Shown here: piece after piece, positions 12,057 through 23,310 of the stretch | Layout: every line of letters begins with the position of its first letter | Numbering within the stretch: position 1 is the first letter of the stretch | Assembly (NCBI GenBank): GCA_002270565.1 | Contig: NQMI01000073.1 | Location: 62,001 to 126,000, forward strand | DNA from: Stenocarpella maydis | Taxonomy: Eukaryota; Ascomycota; Sordariomycetes; Diaporthales; Diaporthaceae | Reading direction: 5' to 3' | Length of the DNA: 64,000 bases | The notes under the pieces: model-generated | Seen by the model: the letters and a program-made list of their open reading frames with translations, nothing else | What the model was told of the DNA's origin: nothing | The model's database searches: none | Made by a program: the position numbers and the translations under genes

Positions 12057-13606
12057 TCACTCCTCCATACGCCCGAAGAAGCCGTCGTTAACATCATATT
12101 CGTCACTGCGAGCCCGGGACCGAGAGTCGTCGTCATTGTCCCCGTACTCCATCTTGACATCCTCGCTTCCTCTGCGCCTGTCACCGCGGGTAAAACTCTC
12201 CGGCGCCTGGTTGGGGAAGCTACTGAGGAACGGCGATTGTCCAAGGGAATCCTGCCCGAGGAAGTGCGCTGGGATTAGAGGGACCGCAGGCACGCTATCG
12301 TGCATCAGGCCGGCCTGGGAGCCACTGTTGCTGTTGTAGCTGCAGCTCAACATGGCGACCCTGCTGGCCAGATTGTTTGCGTCGCCAGAGACACTCAGAC
12401 CAGAAGGGGGAGGACTCGGTTCGAAGTACTGTTGGCCGAACCCTGCGCCATATGGCACACTCGTTGCATATGAGCTTTCTGAAGGGGCAGCGTACAACGA
12501 CCGGGAGATCCCGCTTCGGAAGTTGTCGCCACCGAATGGCGAGTTGGGGGAGAATGGATACTTTACAGCATCCGTGGACGAGTGGAACCCCTCCATATGG
12601 GGCGGCGGCGTGGTATTTACAGAGCTGCGGCCGTCGGCCTGCTCCGACGACCCACCAGACACGGACGGCGATGTCTCGCGCGCAGAATCCGGAGGGCTCG
12701 GCGGCTGGTCATTCATGGCAACCAGGACAGAGGCAGCTTCCAGGAGCTGGACCTGCTGGTGCTTGGATATGAGGAGCTTGGAAGTATAAGACCATTCCGG
12801 CGTGTGTTCCCACCTGAGCAAAGAACGAGTCAACAAATATTGTCCTCCTTGCATCTCAGCGGCAGAGGATGATCCCGGCGATTGGCCCGCCGTGCGCGGT
12901 CAGGGGGAGGATCGTTGCAGGAGTGGGAGAGGGAGAAGACAGGGGCACAAACAAATGCTTGGTCAGGCAACTGCTATGCTTGTATCCCTTCCCGCAGTGT
13001 TCGCAGCGAAGCTCAGGTCGGTTGAACCTCCGGCTTTCCTTGGCTTGTGGCTGGCCGTCACTGGCCCTACGAGCGCGATCCTTCTGCAAGGCGTCCGCTT
13101 CTTCGGGCGACGCATTCTCCTGGTCATCGATGGCGCTGTCGTGGTGTTCCGGCTTGACCTCCGAATTTAGGAACTTGTGGGCAGGCATGCTAGCCGGTGG
13201 GGAGACCATGCCACCAGCACCGGATTTTGACATCCGCCGGGTGCCGATGGTGATGGGCACGGAGGGGACCTTGGTGTTCATGTCCCCGATTGCGGCAGCA
13301 GCAGCCGCGGCAGCGACAATGTTTGCGTTGCTGTTTGTGACACTCTTGCGGCGTGCTACGCGATGAGCGGTATTCAGCGGCCCCGTGATGACCGTGTGCG
13401 AGTTCGTGCGAGAGTGTGATTGTCGTGTAGAGTTCATTCCCGTCAAGGAATTGGAGGAGAGCGACGGCCGGTGAGTCAATGGTCTTGAGGTTTGTACGAT
13501 GTCCTAGATTTTGATGAACACGGAGATCAGCGGTTATGAACATGGGGCAGCTTTCGGAGCTAGCAGGCATTATTATCTGCAATTGATCTACCTTGGAAGA
13601 GGCCAT
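12057..13606 (-). CDS. C2H2 zinc-finger protein
   Basis: Three exons, 13606-13592, 13503-12953 and 12813-12057, encode 440 aa. Exon 1 is only five codons (MASSK). Intron 1 (13504-13591) is GTAGAT...TCTAG and intron 2 (12814-12952) is GTTTGT...CTCAG. Joining exons 2 and 3 completes one C2H2 finger: CEHC in exon 2, then KHLWEH across the junction. It is followed at once by a conserved TPEWSYTSKLLISKHQQVQ segment typical of this Pezizomycotina family. The N-terminal half is Ser/Asn-rich with an Ala run and a basic stretch before the finger; the C-terminal half is Ser/Pro-rich and ends acidic. Likely a nuclear DNA-binding regulator; the target is unknown. The finger splits exactly over an intron, which single-ORF reading misses. 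Confidence 0.85.
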
Positions 13607-14733
13607 TGCCGATGTTGCCGATCTCAGTCCCGAGAATGCCACATACAAAAAAGGAAAGAGTCGTGAACCCTCTGTCAGAGTCGGACGTAACCTCCTAGTC
13701 TCGCAGTCAGAAACAGCAGATGGCTAATTGAGTCACCGGGGTCGTGTTGTTCCTTGTCGTGTCGTGCGGTTTGTGTTGGCTGATGGCGTGGCTGCGCGAA
13801 TATTTTTTTGGCGAGTTGAAGACAGCTCAGCGTTGGGTGGCTAACAAACCGATCGCGGGATCGGGAAAAAAAAGTCAAGGCAGGTTGGAAGGAGCGGTGC
13901 TGGGATTTTTTGTTTTTGGCGATCCTTTTTTTTTTGGCCTGCTTTGCCTGGTCGGTGCTTTGCTTCGGAAAGTGTGGCTTGGTACAAAAAGTGTCCAGGT
14001 GACAAGAACACAGCGCTTCCGAGAAAGGGTACCTCCTAGTCTGCCGAGCTTTGCTTCTCTCCAAGATCCGGCCCAAGGAAACAAAGGTGAGGGAGGGATC
14101 GGAGGGGGTGTGGGCTCGCGAATAAGCGCTACCGCCAGGCTATCGACACGCAGCTTGGGAGCAGTAGAAGGCACCAGAAGCGGAGCCGGATCCTGACGGG
14201 AGAGGGAGAGTAACCCGGATAGGTAGACAGATGGATGGATAGGCTGAGACCGAGAGAAGAGCTGAGGAGCTAGAACGGCTTTGTGGGCTCGAGACGGGCA
14301 CGGTTTGAGACGAGTTGGGGGTCTCAAGCTGCTGCTACCTAGGGGACCTTGACCTTGGAATGTACAGTTGGGATGTACAGATAAACTTTGGTTTCCCTGC
14401 GGATTTTAGGTAACACCTGATGCAGCCGAGATAGCAGGGTTGTTCTTGTCACAACGAGACGGACGAGGGAGCGCGTCGGGATCTGGGAGCGAGGGCAGAG
14501 GGCGAAGAGCAGAAAGCAGATGGTCCGTAGCAAGAGAGCCCGTATGTAATAGCAACAGCGACAGCAACAGCAACGAGGCGGGAAGGAATGTATGTACTGG
14601 ATTGTTTTGGATCTTTTGGGGAGAGGGGGGAGACAATGGAGGAAAGAGAAGGGGGAGAAGGAGAGTTGCCGATCCGCCAGCAACAGTGAGGGAGCAGAGG
14701 GGGAAAAAAAAATAATTTGGGACCTTGCGAATC

Positions 14734-14770
14734 TGGATCCCGGATTCCGGATTCTGGATTCTGGATTGGA
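14734..14770. repeat. GGATTC-type tandem
   Basis: Four to five consecutive near-copies of a 7-8 bp unit (ggattccg, ggattctg). No gene overlaps it. Confidence 0.7.
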
Positions 14771-15181
14771 TGCAAGAAGACAAGCACCGAGCTCATTCAC
14801 TCTCCCATTCACTGCCCCCAAACCCGCATATTGTGTATGTACCTGCCCTTGTGCAGCTGGGTACTGCGGGTGAATAGTACACTACACATTGTCCGAGAGT
14901 ACGTAGGCCTAAGCTGGCTGTGCACACACAGAGTTCCATCATCCCAACACCTACTTAGTGCAGCACTATGTACGTACGAGCTCATGAGACGCCCAGCAGA
15001 TCAGCCAGGGTGGGTGGGGTGTGTCAGTAAAAGGGGGGGGGGCTTTGGAGCGAGCGAGGGTCTGGAGCTCGCAACTCCTGGTAGACATCAGCACACCTTT
15101 GTATCGCGGCACCCAATCGGCCAGCACACTGACCGAGACCTTGAGTAGCCTGTACATGGACCGACCTATATGGTGGGAACA

Positions 15182-15192
15182 GGCGTAGGCGT

Positions 15193-15224
<32 letters not shown>

Positions 15225-15232
15225 ACACAGGC
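15182..15232. repeat. GGCACA hexamer tandem
   Basis: Six or more consecutive GGCACA units with degenerate ends (ggcgtg, gacaca). Confidence 0.85.
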
Positions 15233-17462
15233 GACAATTTGCTGTGCTACCGCCGGCCTTGCTACTAGCACGACAAAAACGGTCAGGGGGGGGTGGACGT
15301 CTCTCCAGACTGCCTCCCAGGCAGCCAGGAGGGCAGCTCCCTCGGCCGCGGACTCGTTTGGCGTTCAGAGATTCCGACACGCTGAATCGTGTTGGTGGTC
15401 CTGCCAACTCATTCCAGGCAGTCCGCTCTGGTCTGGTGGTCACCTGGGCGCCATGCTGTGGTCGACCACACCACCTCCTGCGCCTACACTAGCCTGCTGC
15501 AGAGAGATACCATGCCCGGCCCCCAGTACCACACCCATCTCGATACCACCGTGGCAGCATGGGTATGGGTAAGACTACTACATAGTATGTACTATGTATG
15601 GCTATGGCAGGGGTGGGAGCTGCTGTTCCTGATGCCGCTCCCTGCCTGGTGCCAGGGTGAGAGCTCCAGTCTCGAGCCCGTCTCGGGCCTGGTCTGCTGC
15701 GCCGGGAGCACGACCTGGTTGTGCCAACAAACCCTCTCGGCAGTAGCTGTGCGCTCTTGGTCGTCGCGGTAGACCGCCATACACCCACCGTGCATGATCT
15801 CGACGGCCAGACAAGAGCTACGTGGTAGCCCACTGTATCCCACTCGCAGTAGTGTGTACTCTGTACCTTGCCTCTGCTTTCGGGCAGTCTGGGGCAGTGC
15901 TCTCTACTTCGGAAACGTTCGCAAGGGTGACAGCTCTATCCCAAATGGTAGGTGATGTACACTACATCCATGCTGCTGTATTGTACAGCAGTCACCTGCA
16001 TGTCTAGTGGGCCGACGGTTGTATCGCGGGTGGGGCGGATCGACAGGAAGAGGCAGAGGAGGCGGGGGAGGGGTGCCAGGATGTCTGGATGCCTGAGAGA
16101 AGCTCACGAGGTGGGATTCAGCAATGCTGTCTGTCTCGCTGCCCGTACTGTGTAGGATCGGCAAGGTTGTTTGGTATACGATCGCGATGGCTGTTCTGGA
16201 GAAGGAGGATTATTGACCACGTCGAGAGCAAAATGCCTCTGAGCAGAGAGCCCTGACTCCGTCGGGAGACGAGGAAATTCTCTCAGTAGGCGAACCCATG
16301 CATCGCGAGCCACTTAGTAACCAACCCCTTGTGCACCTTGTGCCTTTCGACAAATGAGGGCCCAATATCTGGTGTCGAAAATTGTCCAATGCTGTGTCCC
16401 AAGCCCCCTCTCATGGGAGAGGCTGCGGTTCACAGTACATGGTAGAAAACAGCTCAACGCGTGATCCCACACTCTTCCATCGGACGATAAAGTCTTGTGC
16501 CGGGTCTCTGTCGTATTCAGCCTGGCCAGCTTGGTGTACGTGTGTAGACCCAGGTAAAAAGCCAGTCTCGACGCAGCACCGCATGGCCTCTCTGGTTGGG
16601 GCAAGAAGCCCTCTCCCATCACCAGGCTCCCTCCGACAAACCAGACCGGTAGAACACAGATCCCTTGCCCTTCCGCGGAGGACTAGGCCCATCTTGTGTC
16701 AAGTTGGCATGAAACGGCCCCGACAGCCGGTTTCCCCTCACCTCGATGAGACCGCATTGAGTTCTGTGCCTGACAATCAAACAAAGCTGCCAAATGATTT
16801 AGGTGCTCACCGATCCGCATGGCCCCATGGCGGCTTGACCAATAGACCTCGCGTTCGGGCGCTCGTTTCGATTGAACTGCAGTCTAGGCTGGATTCTCTG
16901 AACCCAGGTACGGCATCAATCCTGACCACAGCCAATGGACAGCTTTAACCCCAGCACGCCTGCCAGTTTCTGCCGCCCTCTAGCGCTCCGACTCAGGTGA
17001 CGACTTGTTCGGCGGTGACGTTCCATCCGCATACGAAAAGGCTGAGCCTGCGGCCAGACGTGCTGGTGCGCTACAGCGTTTGGACATGGCTAATAACAAA
17101 GGACTTGCGCCAACGTCCAGGACAGCAAGCAGGCTGGCTGCCCTGGTTGGTTGTGTAGTACATGCATAGTAGTAGGCGCAACGCGGATCCTTCGAGATGA
17201 GGTCCCGCCCAGCCTGCCAGCCTCAACCCACCCCTCCTTTGTCACACCATCCGGAGAATACAACAGCGCCCGCCCACGTAAGGTACACAAATAAAGTCGA
17301 GGTCTGGACGTGCCGATTCAAGGACCAGGTATTCAGAGGGGCGGCCTGGATCTGAACCCGGCCAGAGGATCGCCAGCGCTTTCGGCCCCATCGGGAAAAG
17401 ACAGCTTGGACGGGCATCTAGGGGTGAAGGTAGGAGGGCTAGGGGAGGGGCAGTATGACCGT

Positions 17463-17482
17463 TAATATATATATATATATAT
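17463..17482. repeat. AT dinucleotide repeat
   Basis: About ten TA units in an otherwise GC-balanced spacer. Confidence 0.85.
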
Positions 17483-18915
17483 TCTTCTTGCCCAATTAAT
17501 ATGCCAGAGGTTGGCCAGAAGAACATGTGAATGACAGGTGTCCCCCGCCACACCGTCAGACAGCTGACTGTCAGCCCTGGAGGTGGGCATGTCGCTCACC
17601 GTGCGGACGCGTTGCAGTCTGGTGGGGAAATGGGAAAGGAGGCAGGCCCAACGCTAACCCCCAAGGCCACACCGTACAGTGAAAAAAAAGTCACTACGCA
17701 TGCTGCCAGTGAAGGCGGGTGTGTGTGTGTTGCTTGGCTGGCTGGGCCTGCTCTGCCCTCGCCTGTTCGGTATCGTCTCTCTGCTTCTCAAAGCCAAGCA
17801 CCCTCCCATGGTACCGCGTGTGCATTGCAGCTAGCCGGGCGCGGCGAGGCTGGTGCCCCTCTGCTCGCATGATGACGTGCCTCTCGGGAACGCTCGCGAT
17901 ACCCGCATCGCCACCACAGCTGGGGTAAAATACTCGGTACGTATGTGGTGTAGACGAGGCCCTCGTGGGCGCCTGGGCCTGCGTGGAGTCGGTCTCGTCG
18001 GCATCATTGAGAAGATGCTGGACGCCTGGGCTCTCTTCACAATGAGCTCTGCGCCAAAGCGGGTTGCGCTGCCCATGTGCTGGGGGGCGTGCCAGCAGAT
18101 GAGATGACGTCTGAATGATGGCAGCTGACCCGCCTCAAGCCCGCAGCTTGTGGCGGCGGGGGGTCCTTGATGATGCTGTACTATGTATGTATGTCTGTAT
18201 GTGTATACGCGTACGTATCTACCGTAGTAGTTGGTGTTTTCGAAATCCTACACCTGGGCTAGCGGTTGCTCTCAGCCCTTGCAAGTGCTGCCAGCTCCTG
18301 CTGGCATAACTGCGGTGCTGCCACACGATACATACTCCGTACAATAATAGCCAGCGGCTGGTCGGGCATGGGGCGTTGGCAGTACGGAGTAAGCGCTGGC
18401 GATCAGCCGCCATAAGGTCTAGAGGCTGGGCATTTGCGTGGCTCTCAGCTCTGCCCACCTGGCCAGGATCGAAGCAGCCACAGGGCGGCACGGAGCATGT
18501 GTTCTAGTGTGTATACATGTGTAGTTGAAGAGTGAGAATTGGGTGCCCGCTATTATCTGTTTCGAGATCACCAGGTGCCTCCCAAATGCCGTCGTGACTG
18601 AGACAGCCGGACTGGCGCTGGTGAGCTGCTGATAATATGAATACGTATCGAACTGTTCTCAGTGACAAAGGGGACATTCCCGCCGGCCCAAAAATAGAGG
18701 GGGTGAAGGATGAGGATCAGCACAGCCTTACCCGCACGAGCAGGCGAGTACCGGAGGACCACAGAGGTACATTCGATGTTGTTGTGATCTCTGCAGACCC
18801 TGTGCCCCCAGGCGCCTTTTGACTCGGACAAGAACAGAGCATTTGTGGACCTAATCTGGAGCTGAGCAACGGCTCGCCTGTAGGCTGTTTATGAAGCCAG
18901 GCCGTCGGCCTTGCA

Positions 18916-18951
18916 GGTAGGTAGCTATGTATGTAGCTATGTATGTAGATA
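18916..18951. repeat. 12-bp tandem repeat
   Basis: About three copies of a unit close to gtagctatgtat. The copies degrade at both ends. Confidence 0.7.
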
Positions 18952-19593
18952 CGACAGGCATCCGCGCCATGCGTTCCCGTCATGGCGGAAGAGGGCACCC
19001 CCGTCTCTAACCCAAGCCGATGTCGGTCTCGTGTGGAAGCCTTCGAAGCCGTGCCGTGCCGTGCGCGCTATTCGTGCATACAAGCGCACAGCGCACAGCG
19101 CACAGGCACTGGCGTGTATAAGATTGGGGGACATGACAAAGGACAGGGCCAAAGATTATCTCTCATTTCCCGTCCAAGACCGCCGTGACACCCTTTTTAG
19201 ACCCCGCTGTGAACCATCACCAGCCGTGCATAAGCCAGGAATGGGAGGGAATCGGGCCCGCGAGGTGGCCTCAGAGCACGACACGAACATGCACAACCAA
19301 AGGCACCAGGCCCAGATCATCAGGGGCTAGCGGGGCGTCCCAGGCACTTGGGGTATCGAAACGGGCGCCGGCGTCAGGCGGTCCCTACCTGGAGCAGCCT
19401 GCCCAGGCGTCAGTGCGGTCCGGGAGCCCTTCTTCACTGTGGGTGATGCTGTACAGAAACCAACCCTTCCCCCCCAGTCCCAGCGTGACCGCAACAGAGC
19501 TCATTGAGTGAACCCCGCTGTCATTTCCATCCTTGTTATAGTTGCAGCCGTAAAAGAGGGACGGCAAGAGAAACGGGAAGCCCCCACGCGACA

Positions 19594-20216
19594 ATGTCGG
19601 ACGTGTTTAGGCGCATTGGGCGCGGCGGCGCGGGTAATTTCATCCCTGAGAAGGACATCCGGGAAGCAGCAACGGCGCAACAAGCTCAAGTCAGTCATCT
19701 CTGTGAGGCTACATGTCTGTGTGTGCGATTGGATCGTTGTCTTGTCTTGTCTCGTCGTGTCTCGCCTGTCTCCTGTCTCCTGTCCCCTGTCCCCTGTCTC
19801 CCACAGCTCGTCCTGATAACATCTCCCACCGCACATAGGACCCAGAGTCGCAGAAGCATGATGCAACAGAACCAGCGGCGGCGTCGGCTCTGGCCTCGCA
19901 CCCGACCCAGTACGTGAGGGTTGGCAGGGGCGGGTCCGGGAACTACACTGAGCCGCCGACCATCTCCGAGTCGCAGGACGTCGTGGAGAGGACCAGGGCC
20001 GCCGTCAGCGCATCCCACGCCGGCAAGCCCAAGGCCGGGTTCAGCTCTCGTGGCGGCGCCGGGAACTGGACCGATGATGCTGCTGCTGCTCCGGCTGATG
20101 ACCCGGAAGAAAGCGTGAGGCGGCAGGAGATTGCGGACAAGGTTAAGCAGGATATCAACTCCAGCCTCCCACCCCCGCCCAAGACCTATCACCAGCATGA
20201 CAGAGACATGGAGTGA
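19594..20216 (+). CDS. DUF3602 (Par32-like) protein
   Basis: Two exons, 19594-19689 and 19839-20216, give 157 aa. Intron 19690-19838 has GTCAGT and ACATAG. Three copies of the family signature are visible: GRGGAGNF near residue 10, GRGGSGNY after the exon junction, and SRGGAGNW near residue 105. DUF3602 includes yeast Par32, which is hyperphosphorylated on rapamycin treatment and regulates ammonium transporters in the TORC1 pathway; a similar role here is inference. The C-terminus has a short charged helix (RRQEIADKVKQDI). The intron itself is full of CCTGTC/TCTTGTC repeats. Confidence 0.87.
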
Positions 20217-21268
20217 GCACCGCCGTGCTTGGGGACAGGCTGCGCCGACCGCCCTCGCGCCCGGGGGGGGGGCTATCAGGCCCGCAGTTGCCGATGTGCG
20301 CCGGTCTTCAGAAGAGAGACAGAGGCTGGTCACTTTGGGGACTATTCCCCCATCCGGCTCAAGGCTCTTTCGAGCCTGGCCGGAATAAGCCATGATGGCT
20401 ACCGCCTGGCTGGGAAACAAGTGTCGTGACGCTGCGAGCCTCTACCACACCTCATGTTACGCTTGGTTGCCAGCATGGATGTTCTGTAATGAGGCCTGTG
20501 GCTTGAATAGTGAGCGCACATATATTGGAACTCGCCATCACTGCGAGCTCGATTTAGACCATGGGGGATCTTCGCGATTCAAACAACGAGCATCTTGCGC
20601 GATGAGCGCTGGGCCAGAGGCTCCAGCAGTACCCTGCGTTCAAGTACCTATTACTTGAATACAGAGGGAAGATGGACGCACCCATACCCCCCCCCCCTGT
20701 GTGGAATTATGCTCATCTAGCTAGAATACAACTCTATTTCCCGAAAGCCTGCTACAATCTTTGAAGCCGAGCCTCGGTGGGCGTTGTAGCACCGCATTAC
20801 TCGACGGATCTACCAAAAGACGCCGCCTTGCGGTTGAGGACGGCCAACTTGTGCTCGCACCCATGTGAATATGCAAGGACCATTTTGAGTCGCGGCCCTG
20901 AGGGGCCCGGAGCAGACCACACACAAGTTTGGAAGATTCGCACAGACTGTTCTTGATTTAGACATTGATTTGGGCTGGGCGACCTGGGAATATTGTCCCC
21001 AGAGATCTGTTTAGACCATTCGACATAACCAGACAACCTCGTGATACATCCAGCAGCCTCTCCTCTCGAGCGACGTAATCTTAACGTACCGAGCTTGAGT
21101 CGATATGCTATACTGCCCCCTTACGTGTCTTGTCCCAGCATGTCTAGCAAGGAAATCTTTGAGCGAAGCTCGACAGTGAAATCCCCTTGCTTTTCCCCCA
21201 TAAACGCCCAGAACTCCGCCATGCCAATAAGCAGGATATTGCCGACCGCTCGACGCCGGGCAAGACAC
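20217..21268. other. Spacer between convergent genes
   Basis: 1.05 kb between the stops of the DUF3602 gene (+) and RLP24 (-). Both 3' ends face it. No further gene seen. Confidence 0.5.
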
Positions 21269-22158
21269 TCAGTCCGTGTCCATCTCGTCGTCCTCACCGT
21301 CGTCGCCGTCATCCCCTTCACTGAACCCGTCGTCGTCCCCGGCGTCCTCGTCGATGAGCACGCGCTGCTCCTCCTCGTCCTCGACCACGTCCCCGTCGAC
21401 CGTAATCCTCCTCCGCCTGGCCTCGCCGCCAAACGCCTTGGCCGCGCGCTTCTTCTTGTGCTGGGCCCTGGCCTCGGCCTCGCTGACGGCGATGCTTTCC
21501 TCCTCGAGCTGCTTGCGCTCTGAGGCTCGCACGATGGGCAGCAGGTGCTCGTGCGACGCCACCAGCTTGCGCGCTTCGCGCAGCTGCTGCGCCCGGCGCC
21601 CCGCCATGCGCTGCTTGTAGAAGACGCGCTCGCGCCGCTTGCGGATCTCGCCGATCCGCTCTATCGCTTTGAGCGTCTTCTGCACCAGCTCGCGGTCGTA
21701 CTTGACGGGCACGTTGCGCCGCGCGCCAAACACCAGCGTCGAGTCGACCGTCAACTCCTTGCCGGCTGCCTTGCGGAAGGCCTTGGTCCACTTCAGCTTG
21801 CGGGGGTTACGCTTCATCTTGAAGTTCTTGTGGCATTTTGACCGCTGTCGTTTGGTGAGAGTGTCAGCCCGGGTGTGCTTGCTTCCTTGGGCGGGAGGCG
21901 CGGGGCACGTACGCAGAATCGAAAGACTTTGGCATCGTTTCTAACAAAGGTGATACCCTTGGAAGGGTACGCGGGCCGGCTGGGAGACAGAGGTTAGCTG
22001 CTGTTGAGACCGGACGCATTCACGCCCCGAGCAAGATGGCGCGCCCAGTATACTAACCTGCAGAAATAACAGGTTTCGATACTGTAGACCAGAGCATGTC
22101 AGTATATGTCCAACCTCACAAAGACGGTAAGATTTTCCTGTGGGGTAGCATACCGCAT
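21269..22158 (-). CDS. RLP24: Ribosome biogenesis protein RLP24
   Basis: Four exons: 22158-22154 (5 nt, ATGCG), 22081-22058 (24 nt), 21979-21913 and 21844-21269, giving 223 aa. The joined N-terminus reads [19 protein letters not shown] and then [12 protein letters not shown] and [16 protein letters not shown]. This is the L24e-type zinc ribbon with its four Cys. Introns: 22082-22153 (GTATGC...CTACAG), 21980-22057 (GTTAGT...CCCAG) and 21845-21912 (GTACGT...GACAG). Rlp24 binds the pre-60S particle in the nucleolus, recruits the AAA-ATPase Drg1/Afg2, and is replaced by L24 in the cytoplasm. The C-terminal half is basic and ends in an acidic D/E-rich tail, as expected. The start codon and only two further bases lie in exon 1. 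Confidence 0.95.
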
Positions 22159-22460
22159 CTTGGATAACCAAACACGCAGTCTCCTGTTGAGTGTGATAGT
22201 CAAGATTCAGGACGCCTTGTCTAGAATCCGATCCCCAAAAAGTTTCTCGAAATTTTGACCCAGGGCAGTTCTGATAAGCACCCGATAAGGCCGCCAGGCG
22301 GGTCGCCAGCTCGCCACTTTAGCCAAAGCGGCGGACCAGGCCAAGTCCGCCGTCGGCCGGCTTATTAGTAAAAAAAGTGCCTGCAGGCCGGATTCCATCT
22401 CCACCCACCCATGACATCTTCCTCCCCAGACACATCACTCCATTACCTGCACGACCAAAA
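22159..22460. promoter_or_regulatory. Divergent promoter RLP24 / PAM18
   Basis: 302 bp separate the two start codons, so the promoters and both 5' UTRs must share it. A GAAATTTTG word near 22246-22254 resembles the RRPE element of ribosome-biogenesis genes; only the resemblance is seen. An AT-rich stretch (cttattagtaaaaaa) lies near 22361-22375. Confidence 0.55.
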
Positions 22461-22915
22461 ATGGCATCGGTACTCGCGTGGGGGACCGGCATCGCCGCCG
22501 CAGCATTCTTCGTACGTATCCATCCTTACCCCTCCAGCCGCTCCTGTGCATCTGCTAACAAGCGCTACTCACAGGGCCGCGCAGCAACGATTGCATGGCG
22601 CAGGTCCCGTGGCGGCGTCGGCGCGATGGGCCAGGCCTTCTACAAGGGCGGGTTCGAGCCGCGCATGAACAGGAAAGAAGCGAGCCTGATACTCTCCCTG
22701 AAGTGAGTGCCCCCTTCGATCCGGAAAGGCACGCCCCTCCGTGCGCGCCAACATTGGCTGACCGGCTCCCAAGCGAGCGTGCCATCACCAAGGAGAAGGT
22801 CCGAAAGGCTCATCGAACCCTGATGCTGCTTAACCACCCCGATCGAGGCGGCAGTCCATATCTGGCAACAAAAGTGAACGAGGCGAAGGAGTTCTTGGAG
22901 AAGTCTTCGTCATGA
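22461..22915 (+). CDS. PAM18: Mitochondrial import motor subunit Pam18/Tim14
   Basis: Three exons, 22461-22511, 22575-22702 and 22774-22915, give 106 aa. Introns are GTACGT...CACAG and GTGAGT...CCAAG. An N-terminal hydrophobic segment ([15 protein letters not shown]) is the single membrane span. It is followed by [19 protein letters not shown] and the C-terminal J domain with its HPD motif ([24 protein letters not shown]). Pam18 stimulates mtHsp70 at the TIM23 channel in the inner membrane, in complex with Pam16. Length and motif order match the fungal family. The second acceptor is CAAG, chosen because it alone keeps the J domain in frame. Confidence 0.95.
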
Positions 22916-23310
22916 CGCGGCGTGTGCCTTCCTCGGGCGCGAAGGGGTGAGGAGGGCTGGCTTGGGCCCTCGCTTGTATATTTCCAATGGCGTATAAATT
23001 ACGGCGACACATAGCAACGGCGTTCACGGATGGGTCTCACGGGGACTTAAGAAGGGGCTCTTGGAGTGGTCAAAACTAGCTCATTGCTATGTCTATCTCG
23101 TGCCTTCACAACAGGCATGGGGGGAACCGTATCTTCTCTGCTCAACACTTGTCAAACTCCTTACACCTGCTTGCACATGCTGCCACGCCCCAAAACTATC
23201 GTCCGCCCAGCAAGGCCCTAAGGTACAGGTCCGGGTAAGTGTCCAGTCCGTCGGGACCCTGCCTGTTCTCCCGGGGCCTCGAAATGTGCGGGGCCGCCCG
23301 GCCAAGATAT
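22916..23310. other. Spacer between convergent genes
   Basis: 395 bp between the stops of PAM18 (+) and the exonuclease gene (-); presumably two 3' UTRs. Nothing else seen. Confidence 0.5.

Larger units (their letters stand above)
13607..19593. other. Long gene-free spacer (about 6 kb)
   Basis: No gene recognised on either strand. The ORFs are short, in several overlapping frames, and lack recognisable motifs. The first kilobase is probably the C2H2 gene's promoter. Repeats present: a GGATTCT/C run (14734-14770), a GGCACA hexamer tandem (15186-15232), (AT)n at 17463-17482, TATG repeats (18181-18203), a 12-mer tandem (18916-18951) and GCGCACA repeats (19086-19106). Several TACTCCGTAC/GTACGGAGTA words occur (18333-18342, 18382-18391). 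Confidence 0.55.

Noticed and set aside
13190..13648. 152-codon frame over the start of the C2H2 gene
   Set aside because: It reads through an 88-nt intron (13504-13591); only its MASSK codons belong to the real exon 1.
16382..16948. 188-codon open frame
   Set aside because: No recognisable motif and overlapped by frames of similar length on the other strand.
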